Assembly: GCA_964374095.1 (NCBI GenBank) | Contig: CAYJXJ010000147.1 | Location: forward strand, 1 to 11,769 | Direction: 5' to 3' | From: CAYJXJ01 sp964374095 | GTDB lineage: Bacteria; Elusimicrobiota; Elusimicrobia; UBA1565; UBA9628 | DNA: 11,769 bases | Shown: positions 6,300 to 11,769 of the stretch, one piece after another | Position numbering within the stretch: the stretch's first letter is position 1 | How the letters are laid out: each line of letters opens with the position of its first letter | The notes under the pieces: generated by a model | What the model was told of the DNA's origin: nothing | The model's input: the letters and a program-made list of their open reading frames with translations, nothing else | Databases searched by the model: none | Made by a program: the position numbers and the translations under genes

Positions 6300-7465
6300 T
6301 AGGCCCGGGCGGTGGATTTGAGCTCGTCGGCGTGACGCTCCGGGCGGGCGGGAGAGCCGGCCAGCGGCAGGGAGAAGAAGAAGCTCGATCCCGAGCCCGG
6401 CGCGCTCTCGGCCCAGATGCGGCCCCCGTGGAGCTCGACGAGACCCTTGCAGAGGTGCAGGCCCAGCCCGAGGCCCTTGTTGTTCCTTCGAGAGGCCTCG
6501 GCTTGGTAGAACCGCTCGAAGAGCCGAGGCAGGTCCTCTCCGGCTATCCCGACGCCGCTGTCGCGCACCTCGAAAACGGCCTCGCCGTCGCCCGTGCGCA
6601 GGGAGAGCCTGACGGCCCCGCCGCGGGGGGTGAATTTCAGCGCGTTGCCCAGCAGGTTTGAGAGAATTTGGTGCACGCGGTGGCTGTCCGCGTCGACGAG
6701 AAGGCGCCGCACCGGCACCTCGATCTCCAGGCCGATGTCGAGGCGGACCGCCTCCAGGCGCAGGTTGTCGAGAGCCTCGCGGGCCAGTTCACCGGCGTCG
6801 GCCGGCCGCCGCTCCAGTCGGATCTTGTGCTGGGAGAGGCGGGTCGCCTCCATGAGCTCCTCGAGCAGGACCGAGAGCCGCTCGGCGTTGCGGTGCACCG
6901 CGGCGAGATTGCGCTTGAGCTCCTCGGGGTCGGCGTTCTCAAAGCCCTGCCTCAGAATGAAGGAGGTGTAGCCCGCGACCACCGTGAGGGGGTTGCGGAA
7001 CTCGTGGGAGGCGTTTTGGATGAGCTGGGTCTTATCAAGGAGTTCGGTTTGAAGCCTTTCGAGCTGGGCCGTCTTCTGGATCACGGTCTGGTTGAGGGCG
7101 TGATGTTCGAGGGCCCGTCGGACCGCGGCGAGTATGACCTCCGGTTCGCAAGGCTTGAGAAGATAGTCATACGCCCCTTCCCGCAGGGCCTCCAGGGCCG
7201 TCTCGACCGAACTGTGGGCCGTGAAGACGACCCCGACGGTTAGGGGAGCGGCCTGGCGGGCCGCCTTGAGGACGTCCAGGCCCGACATCTCGGGAAGCTT
7301 GAGGTCGGCCAGGACCAGGGCGAAGCGTCCCGCCTGAATCCGGCGGCAGGCCGCCGCGCCGTGCTCGGCGCTCGCCACGGCATGGCCCGCCCGTTCCAGA
7401 GTCGAGCGCAGGTAGGCGAGGAACTCCACGTCATCGTCAACGATCAGAATCGGCTCGGCGGTCAT
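6299..7465 (-). CDS. Cytosolic hybrid: N-terminal receiver plus histidine kinase
   Basis: A 388-residue two-component protein. The receiver domain (about 5-120) has the acidic pocket Asp10-Asp12, phospho-acceptor Asp54 in VLADLKLPEMSG, Thr82 and Lys104. A helical linker (about 119-148) leads to the HisKA domain with His154 in NASHEFRNPL. The HATPase domain follows, with the N box around Asn274 (LLGNALKFTP), G1 DSGVGI at 302-307 and G2 GLGLGL at 331-336. All phosphotransfer residues are present. There is no transmembrane segment or sensor domain, so the input is probably phosphorylation of the receiver by another kinase. No response regulator with an output domain lies nearby. The ATG at 7465 is chosen because the receiver begins right after it; GTG at 7471 is an alternative. 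The longer open frame to 7819 gives a proline-rich non-protein-like extension. The GT9 gene lies 127 bases upstream on the same strand. Confidence 0.9.
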   Translation of the reverse strand: MTAEPILIVDDDVEFLAYLRSTLERAGHAVASAEHGAAACRRIQAGRFALVLADLKLPEMSGLDVLKAARQAAPLTVGVVFTAHSSVETALEALREGAYDYLLKPCEPEVILAAVRRALEHHALNQTVIQKTAQLERLQTELLDKTQLIQNASHEFRNPLTVVAGYTSFILRQGFENADPEELKRNLAAVHRNAERLSVLLEELMEATRLSQHKIRLERRPADAGELAREALDNLRLEAVRLDIGLEIEVPVRRLLVDADSHRVHQILSNLLGNALKFTPRGGAVRLSLRTGDGEAVFEVRDSGVGIAGEDLPRLFERFYQAEASRRNNKGLGLGLHLCKGLVELHGGRIWAESAPGSGSSFFFSLPLAGSPARPERHADELKSTARA

Positions 7466-7476
7466 CGTCACCGGAT

Positions 7477-7482
7477 AGTGTA
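7477..7482 (-). promoter_or_regulatory. Possible -10 box for the histidine kinase gene
   Basis: TACACT on the minus strand lies 11 bases before the ATG at 7465 and 5 bases before the alternative GTG at 7471. The -35 candidate TTCGTA at 17-base spacing is poor, so this is tentative. No ribosome binding site precedes either start. Confidence 0.25.
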
Positions 7483-7505
7483 GCGGTCCCAGGGCCGCGT
7501 ACGAA

Positions 7506-7551
7506 GGGTCTCGGGACCCGGGAGGGCGTAGGTCTTTGGGCCCATACGCCC
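7506..7551. repeat. Two small hairpins between the GT9 and histidine kinase genes
   Basis: GGGTC/GACCC (7506-7510 and 7515-7519) and GGGCGTA/TACGCCC (7524-7530 and 7545-7551) are perfect short inverted repeats in the 127-base gap downstream of the GT9 stop. They may end or attenuate the GT9 transcript, but neither has a T-tract on the minus strand. Confidence 0.35.
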
Positions 7552-7592
7552 GCCGCGGCCCAGCGCGCGGGATTTGGCGCCGTTTCCCACGA

Positions 7593-8603
7593 TCAGCGCT
7601 TGGGTGCGGCGCGCAATTGGGAGAGGGCGCCCCGCAGGGCCGCGTGCGCCTCATCCACGGTGATGTCCCGGCAGGATATCCACGAACTGGAAACGCACCC
7701 CCCGTGGTCGGGGCCGGGGGGGCGCCACACGGCGTTGGCGTATCCGGAGTAGAGGCCGAAGGTCGGGGTGCCGACGGCCGCGGCCAGGTGCATCGTCCCG
7801 GTGACGTTGACGATGCCAAGGTCGAAGCGGCGCAAGAGCTCGGCGACGACCCCCATCGGGGCGGGCCCCAGGACGGGCACCGGGCTCGGGACCTTGGCGA
7901 GGATGCCGGCGATCCGCCGCCCTTCGCCCGGCCCGGCGAGGTAGAAAAGCTGGAGGCCCGGGTCGGCGAGGAGCTTCGCGGTCAGGCCGGCGAACTTCTC
8001 TTCCGGCCAGCGGTGATCGAATTTCTTGAAATTGCCGGGATGGATCAGGACCCGCAGGCGCTTGTCGTCGCGGCGGCCGGGGAGAATCTTCTCGGCGGCC
8101 GCCTCGGCCGACGGCGGGACGATCACCTCGAAGCGGCGCTCGAGGCCCGCGCCGAGCGCCCTGGACAGGCGTTCGTAGCGGTCGAGCATGTGCTCGGCCT
8201 CCTCGGCCGCGGGGATCAGGTGGGTGAAGGCCCGCTCCCAGCGGCCTTTCCGGAAGGCCAATTTGACCTTGGAGCGGACGACGCTTGCGACCAGCGCGGA
8301 AGTTCGTGACGGGGCCGAGTTGAGGTCCACGAGGAGATCGAAGCGGCGCCGGAGCAGCCCCGCGGCCGCCATGAGGTGGCGCTCCGGGCGGTGGACGGGC
8401 CCGATGAGCGTGATCTGGTCGGCGAAGGGCAGGAGGGGAGCCAGTTGGGCGCAGCGGTGGCTCAGGACCAGGGTTATCTCGGCGCCCGGGAGGCGCCGGC
8501 GCAAGGCGCGCAGGAACGGCGTGGCGACGATGACGTCGCCGATGCGTCCGAGCCAGACGACGCAGACTCGGCGGGCATGGGCGATGTCTGGTTCCAGGAG
8601 CAT
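7593..8603 (-). CDS. GT9 glycosyltransferase (heptosyltransferase-type)
   Basis: A 336-residue GT-B-fold enzyme of glycosyltransferase family 9. This family includes the ADP-heptose:LPS heptosyltransferases, which add sugars to the lipopolysaccharide core on the cytoplasmic face of the inner membrane. Visible features are the N-terminal VCVVWLGRIGDVIVATPFLRALRRRLP (residues 13-39), a central VDLNSAPSRTSALVA stretch (92-106), VLIHPGNFKKFDHRWPEEKFAGL (185-207) and the donor-site block NVTGTMHLAAAVGTPTFGLYSG (266-287). Length is normal. The start at 8603 places the Rossmann strand in the right position. The open frame extends to 8693, but that part runs through the intergenic hairpin and is upstream of the promoter. 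An extended -10 box lies about 38 bases upstream of the ATG. The exact sugar and acceptor cannot be told from sequence; a different GT9 role in surface polysaccharide is possible. Confidence 0.9.
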   Translation of the reverse strand: MLLEPDIAHARRVCVVWLGRIGDVIVATPFLRALRRRLPGAEITLVLSHRCAQLAPLLPFADQITLIGPVHRPERHLMAAAGLLRRRFDLLVDLNSAPSRTSALVASVVRSKVKLAFRKGRWERAFTHLIPAAEEAEHMLDRYERLSRALGAGLERRFEVIVPPSAEAAAEKILPGRRDDKRLRVLIHPGNFKKFDHRWPEEKFAGLTAKLLADPGLQLFYLAGPGEGRRIAGILAKVPSPVPVLGPAPMGVVAELLRRFDLGIVNVTGTMHLAAAVGTPTFGLYSGYANAVWRPPGPDHGGCVSSSWISCRDITVDEAHAALRGALSQLRAAPKR

Positions 8604-8640
8604 GGGGCCTGCGCTTCCCCTTATTGGAGGCGCGGGATAA

Positions 8641-8649
8641 ATTGTAGCA
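8641..8649 (-). promoter_or_regulatory. Extended -10 promoter for the GT9 gene
   Basis: On the minus strand TGCTACAAT is an extended -10 element (TGn plus TACAAT, five of six matches), predicting a leader of about 30 bases. A purine-rich AAGGGGAAG follows in that leader as a weak, distant ribosome binding site. No good -35 box is seen, and its expected place falls inside the adjacent hairpin. Confidence 0.5.
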
Positions 8650-8651
8650 TA

Positions 8652-8710
8652 GGGGTCACACCGGCACTTTGCGCTTTTCATCAAAAAGCGCAAAGTGCCG
8701 GTGTGACCCC
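8652..8710. repeat. Perfect 27-bp-arm hairpin between the GT9 gene and efp
   Basis: Left arm 8652-8678 starts GGGGTCACACCGGCAC. The right arm 8684-8710 is its exact reverse complement, with a 5-base loop (8679-8683). Such length and perfection exceed a normal terminator and suggest a REP/MITE-like mobile palindrome. A GTAG tetranucleotide, known as a recognition feature of REP elements moved by TnpA-REP proteins, lies 4 bases before the left arm, but it overlaps the -10 box and may be chance. The right arm touches the efp ribosome binding site. Confidence 0.85.
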
Positions 8711-8718
8711 AGGGGAGG
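8711..8718 (+). promoter_or_regulatory. Ribosome binding site of efp
   Basis: AGGGGAGG ends 4 bases before the ATG at 8723 and directly follows the hairpin's right arm. Its GGGG (8712-8715) could pair with the CCCC at 8707-8710 only if the hairpin is open, so access may depend on folding. Confidence 0.65.
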
Positions 8719-8722
8719 CTTT

Positions 8723-9286
8723 ATGATCAGCACGGCGGACTTGAGGTTGGGAGTCGTTTTCGAAGAGGACGGCGAAATCTATGAGGTGATCCACGCCCAG
8801 CACCACCGCAAGTCTCAATCCGCGGCGGTCTATCGCACGACGCTGCGCATCATGGCGACGGGGGGCGTGGTCGAAAGGTCCTACCCCTCCGGCGCCAAGT
8901 TCAAGGAGGTCCCGGTCAACCGGCGGGAGAAATCCTACATCTACGACGAGGGGGAAAACGCCGTCTTCATGGATCTCGAGACTTTCGAGCAGGTCTCCTT
9001 CCCCAAGGCCAAGCTCGGACCGCAGGCCCGGTTCTTGAAGGAGAACATGGAGGTTCTCGGCGTTTACGTGGGCGGCACGCTCGCCGCCATCGAGCTGCCG
9101 GCCAACGTGATCCTCACCGTGGCCTCCACCGTCCCCGGCATCAAGGGTGATTCCGTCTCGAACATGGTCAAGCCCGCGACCCTGGACACGGGCCTCGAGA
9201 TCAATGTCCCGCTTTTTATTAAGGAAGGCGATACGATCCGAGTCGACACCCGCACGGGCCAATACGTCGAGAGGGCCAAGGAGTAG
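8723..9286 (+). CDS. efp: Translation elongation factor P
   Basis: A 187-residue EF-P, which binds between the ribosomal P and E sites and rescues stalling at polyproline stretches. The KOW-like N domain (about 1-62), the OB domain (about 66-126) and the C-terminal OB domain (about 128-186) are all present. The family signature is clear in KPATLDTGLEINVPLFIKEG. The loop that reaches the tRNA reads HHRKSQSAAVYRTTLR. Gap-free alignment from the downstream TG with remembered E. coli and Pseudomonas sequences puts Gln32 where E. coli has the lysylated Lys34 and P. aeruginosa the rhamnosylated Arg32. The usual KPGKG is replaced by KSQSA. The start is fixed by a strong ribosome binding site; the open frame continues upstream through the hairpin but is not protein-like there. 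A HAD gene follows after 8 bases, so the two are probably one operon. Confidence 0.96.
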   Translation: MISTADLRLGVVFEEDGEIYEVIHAQHHRKSQSAAVYRTTLRIMATGGVVERSYPSGAKFKEVPVNRREKSYIYDEGENAVFMDLETFEQVSFPKAKLGPQARFLKENMEVLGVYVGGTLAAIELPANVILTVASTVPGIKGDSVSNMVKPATLDTGLEINVPLFIKEGDTIRVDTRTGQYVERAKE

Positions 9287-9294
9287 GCCTCCCG

Positions 9295-10011
9295 GTGATT
9301 CGAGCCGTCATCTTCGACATCGACAACACCCTCACCGACTTCATGCGCATGAAGCGCGCGGCGGTGGACTCCGCCGTGGAGGGGATGATCGACGCCGGCC
9401 TCAAGGTCGACAAGGCCAAGATGATCGAGAAGATCTTCGACATCTACTGGAAGGACGGGGTCGAGGACCAGAAGATCTTCGACAAGGTCCTGGTCCAGGA
9501 GTTCGGCAGCATCGATTTCAAGGTGCTCGCCGCCGGGATCGTCGGCTACCGCCGGGCCAAGGCCGGGGCGATGACGCTCTACCCGCACGTGGACATGACC
9601 TTGATCGAGCTGGCCAAGATGGGCATCAAGATGGTGGTCATCTCCGACGCCCCCAAGCTCGAGGTCTGGCTGAGGATCGTCGGCCTGGGCCTGCACCATC
9701 ACTTCGACCACATCATCACCGCCGAGGATGTGGGCGCGAAGAAACCCGCTCCCCAGCCCTTCCGGCGCGCCCTCGAGATCCTGGGCACGCCCGCGCACGA
9801 GACCCTCATGGTCGGGGATTGGGCGGAGCGCGACATCGCCGGAGCCCGCGCCGTGGGCATCCGCACCGCCTGGGCCAAGTACGGCGACACCTTCAACACC
9901 CAGGACTCCGGCGCCGAGTTCATCATCGACGACGTTTATCAGCTCGTTGAGATCGTCAAGAAAGCGGCGTCGACGCCGGCCGCCGGCCGAGAGGAATCGA
10001 AATCCGCTTGA
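9295..10011 (+). CDS. HAD-superfamily hydrolase
   Basis: A 238-residue haloacid-dehalogenase-family phosphatase-like enzyme. Motif I is DIDNTLTD with nucleophile Asp8 and Asp10. Motif II is Ser117 in VVISDAP, motif III is Lys150 in GAKKPAP, and motif IV is GDWAERD with Asp175 and Asp180. A helical cap (about 15-90) sits between motifs I and II, as in subclass I. The sequence style resembles the TIGR02253-type group, which is common in archaea, but I cannot confirm the subfamily or substrate. It starts at a GTG 8 bases after the efp stop, with AAGGAG (9278-9283) inside the efp end as ribosome binding site. The spacing implies co-transcription with efp. Codons end almost always in G or C, more than in the kinase gene. 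The last 20 residues are a loose, charged tail and the stop overlaps a possible TTG start of the subtilase gene. Confidence 0.9.
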   Translation: MIRAVIFDIDNTLTDFMRMKRAAVDSAVEGMIDAGLKVDKAKMIEKIFDIYWKDGVEDQKIFDKVLVQEFGSIDFKVLAAGIVGYRRAKAGAMTLYPHVDMTLIELAKMGIKMVVISDAPKLEVWLRIVGLGLHHHFDHIITAEDVGAKKPAPQPFRRALEILGTPAHETLMVGDWAERDIAGARAVGIRTAWAKYGDTFNTQDSGAEFIIDDVYQLVEIVKKAASTPAAGREESKSA

Positions 10012-11642
10012 CCCGCGTTCCAGCGGCCGGTCGGTTATCCACGAGACTTGGAACGTTCCAAGTCCGGTGGATAACCCGGATTTGCGCCGGGATCATGCTC
10101 CTGCGGGCCGGCGCGGGCGCCATCGAGATCGAGCGCATGGCCGGGTTGGCCGGATCGAAACCTCGGGAGGTGGCGGCCGGACAGGTCTTCGTTCGATTTT
10201 CAACGGGGACGCCCCGGGCCGGGCGGGCCTCGGCCGCTGCGGCTGCGGGGGCCAAGGTTCTGGGGGAGTTCGACTCCATCGGCTGGACCTTGGTGGGACT
10301 GCCTCCGGGGATGAAGGTGGCCGAGGGCCTGGCTTGGGCCCGCGGGCTTGCGGGCGCGCTAGAGGCCGAACCCAACGGGGTTCTCCGGCCCAACAAAGTC
10401 CCCAACGATCCCCTCGTATCAAGCCAATACGCGCTGTCCAAAGTCAACGCCTTCGCGGCCTGGGAATTCGACACGGGGGCGTCCGCCAAAGTGACGGTGG
10501 CCGTGATCGACGCGGGAATCCAAGGGACTCATTCCGACCTCTCCTCCAAGTTCGCGGGGGTGAGCCAATTCTGCAACCCTGACAACTCGGCGTGCGCGGC
10601 CGATAATCCGCCCACGCACGCGTGCAACCACGGCACGCGGGTCGCCGGAGTGGCCGCGGCGGCCACGGACAACGCCGGCGGCATCGCAGGCATGTCCTGG
10701 GGCGCCCAATTGTTGAGCTATCGAGTCTTTCGCCCCGCCGACTGCGACCCGGACGGGGGAAGCTGCGACGCGGGTGCTTGCGCCACAACCAACGCGGCCG
10801 TGATAAATGCCATCGACCACGCGCGCGGCCTGCACGGGACCGCGGCTATCGGGAAGGTCGTCATCAACCTCAGCCTCGGCGATCCAACGGGATGCGCGGC
10901 GGCCCTGCAGACCGCCATTACTAACGCGGTCAACGCGGGGCTCGTGGTCGTGGTTTCGGCCGGCAATGACGGCGGCAGCGTGATGTCTCCCGCCAATTGC
11001 GCGGGAGCCATCCCCGTGGGTGCGACCGACTCCGGGGACCTGGTCGCTAGTTTCTCGTCACGGGGCGTGCAACTGGCCAACAGCGGGCTCGTCGCCCCGG
11101 GGGTCGGCATCCTCACCACCGACATCAACAACGGCACCGCCGAACCGAGCGGGACCTCCTTCTCGGCGCCCATGGTGGCGGGAGTCGCGGCCCTCATCTG
11201 GTCGGCCCGTCCCGACTTTACACCCGCGCAGGTGCAGCAGACGCTGCGCCTCTCCGCCAACGGCATCGGCTTCGCCTCGCTGGGGACGCGGACGCAGGGC
11301 GAGACGACCGGGGCCGGCCGCCTCAACGCCTTCCGCGCCCTGCGGCTGGCGATCCGCGGCACGCTGTCGGACTTCGAGGGCGACAAGAAGGCCATCGCCT
11401 TCCCCAATCCCTTCCGGACCGCGCGGGACGGGTTCGTGACCATCGCCTATCCCCCCACGCTCGAGGGCAAGGACACGGTGATCCGCTTCTACACCGCCTC
11501 CGGCGAACTGGTCCGCGAACTCCGCGCGACGACCTGGGACGGCAAGAACGATGACGGGCGTCTCGTCGCCTCGGGGGCGTATTTCTTCGTGGTCTCGACC
11601 GAGAAGGGCGTGACCTCCGGCCGCGTCACCGTCCTCCGCTGA
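10008..11642 (+). CDS. Secreted subtilisin-like serine protease (S8) with FlgD-like tail
   Basis: An S8 subtilase, 544 residues from the TTG at 10008. A propeptide-like region (about 57-128) is followed by the peptidase domain (about 140-445), with Asp168 in AVIDAGIQGTHSDL, His208 in NHGTRVAG, oxyanion Asn320 in VVSAGND and Ser384 in GTSFSAPMVAGVAAL. The triad is complete, so activity is expected. Seven cysteines lie between 189 and 331, suggesting disulfides outside the cytoplasm. The C-terminus (about 465-544), FPNPF...RFYTASGELVRELRATTWDGKNDDGRLVASGAYFF, matches the FlgD Ig-like/sorting-tail style found on surface proteins. The start is uncertain. TTG overlaps the HAD stop (TTGA) and includes the hydrophobic ICAGIMLLRAGAGA in the product, but makes the 42-bp repeat coding. 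ATG at 10095 avoids the repeat but has no ribosome binding site and removes most of the leader. Confidence 0.88.
   Translation: MTRVPAAGRLSTRLGTFQVRWITRICAGIMLLRAGAGAIEIERMAGLAGSKPREVAAGQVFVRFSTGTPRAGRASAAAAAGAKVLGEFDSIGWTLVGLPPGMKVAEGLAWARGLAGALEAEPNGVLRPNKVPNDPLVSSQYALSKVNAFAAWEFDTGASAKVTVAVIDAGIQGTHSDLSSKFAGVSQFCNPDNSACAADNPPTHACNHGTRVAGVAAAATDNAGGIAGMSWGAQLLSYRVFRPADCDPDGGSCDAGACATTNAAVINAIDHARGLHGTAAIGKVVINLSLGDPTGCAAALQTAITNAVNAGLVVVVSAGNDGGSVMSPANCAGAIPVGATDSGDLVASFSSRGVQLANSGLVAPGVGILTTDINNGTAEPSGTSFSAPMVAGVAALIWSARPDFTPAQVQQTLRLSANGIGFASLGTRTQGETTGAGRLNAFRALRLAIRGTLSDFEGDKKAIAFPNPFRTARDGFVTIAYPPTLEGKDTVIRFYTASGELVRELRATTWDGKNDDGRLVASGAYFFVVSTEKGVTSGRVTVLR
10034..10075. repeat. 42-bp palindromic element, copy 2
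   Basis: Outer arms GTTATCCAC (10034-10042) and GTGGATAAC (10067-10075) enclose a perfect 18-base palindrome ACTTGGAACGTTCCAAGT (10046-10063). Only two base pairs of the 21-bp half-site are mismatched (10043/10066 and 10044/10065). It has the same length and outer arms as the element at 3431-3472. It is 14 codons long and open in the subtilase frame (LSTRLGTFQVRWIT). Confidence 0.85.
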
Positions 11643-11643
11643 C

Positions 11644-11690
11644 GGGGTCACATCCTAACATCTAACAAACTCCGGGAAATGTTAGATGTT
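11644..11690. repeat. Hairpin after the subtilase gene, end shared with the efp hairpin
   Basis: Arms AACATCTAACA (11657-11667) and TGTTAGATGTT (11680-11690) are a perfect 11-base inverted repeat with a 12-base loop. The left flank reads GGGGTCACATCC, sharing GGGGTCACA with the end of the 8652-8710 hairpin. The right flank lacks the matching TGTGACCCC, so it may be a truncated palindromic element. It begins 2 bases after the stop and may serve as the transcript end, although no T-tract follows. Confidence 0.55.
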
Positions 11691-11769
11691 GATTCCGCTG
11701 AAAAAGCCTCCCTTTCAACGTTTGGCGCGTTTCACGGATTTTAGGCGCGCAAGCGGGAGACGAATGAGG
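11691..11769 (+). other. Window end; possible start of a next gene
   Basis: No complete gene fits here. GGGAG at 11755-11759 followed by ATG at 11764 resembles a ribosome binding site and start codon, but only two codons are visible. Confidence 0.2.

Noticed and set aside
7466..7819. N-terminal extension of the histidine kinase frame
   Set aside because: The added 118 residues are Pro/Arg/Ser/Thr-rich, run through two hairpins and overlap the 3' part of the GT9 gene. The receiver domain begins immediately after the ATG at 7465.
8604..8693. N-terminal extension of the GT9 frame through the hairpin
   Set aside because: It would place coding sequence upstream of the likely -10 box and inside the palindrome. 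GT9 homology starts after the ATG at 8603.
8669..8722. N-terminal extension of EF-P through the hairpin
   Set aside because: EF-P families start near MISTADLRLG, and the strong ribosome binding site at 8711-8718 serves the ATG at 8723.
1..11769. CRISPR array, prophage, defence island or toxin-antitoxin module
   Set aside because: No regularly spaced direct repeats, Cas, integrase, phage structural or toxin-antitoxin sequences are visible. The genes are envelope, regulatory and translation functions.

Overview
This is a GC-rich bacterial chromosomal segment with eight recognisable protein-coding genes and several well-formed inverted repeats. No rRNA, tRNA, CRISPR array, transposase or phage gene was seen. 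The mix of genes is an envelope-anchored TPR/Ser-Thr kinase, an ECF sigma factor coupled to a VWA protein, an EF-P with an atypical tip, a GT9 (heptosyltransferase-type) enzyme implying a Gram-negative envelope, and a subtilase with a FlgD-like tail. This would fit an environmental lineage such as Elusimicrobiota. That placement is inference from gene style, not proof; a marker-gene or whole-contig search would settle it.

Left third (1-3555). About 350 bases without a supported gene lead to a near-consensus promoter only 6 bases from the ATG of a 776-residue membrane Ser/Thr kinase (389-2719). The kinase has an N-terminal leader, TPR repeats, one transmembrane helix and a C-terminal Hanks-type kinase domain. 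It converges on a small secreted helical protein of unknown function (2734-3378, minus). Both stop codons lie in the arms of one GC-rich hairpin. The helical protein gene also has a promoter ending 6 bases before its ATG, so both genes look leaderless. The divergent region that follows carries a 42-bp palindromic element.

Middle (3556-8603). An ECF sigma factor overlaps by 8 bases a 703-residue membrane protein of the YfbK-like VWA family, whose short cytoplasmic N-terminus could act as an anti-sigma region. Facing them on the minus strand are a cytosolic receiver-histidine kinase hybrid (6299-7465) and, upstream of it on the same strand, a GT9 glycosyltransferase (7593-8603). Two adjacent inverted repeats fill the convergent gap at 6206-6298.

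Right third (8604-11769). A perfect 27-bp-arm hairpin lies between the GT9 gene and efp and directly abuts the efp Shine-Dalgarno sequence. EF-P carries Gln32 where modified Lys or Arg is expected. A HAD hydrolase follows 8 bases after efp, and then a subtilase with a FlgD-like C-terminal domain. A second copy of the 42-bp palindrome sits at the subtilase start, where its open frame may be translated into the leader. A third hairpin, sharing the end GGGGTCACA with the efp hairpin, follows the subtilase stop. The last 79 bases may lead into another gene.

The items most worth following up are the EF-P tip, the family of palindromic elements (one type with DnaA-box-like arms), the paired leaderless promoters, the receptor-like kinase topology and the sigma/VWA pair.
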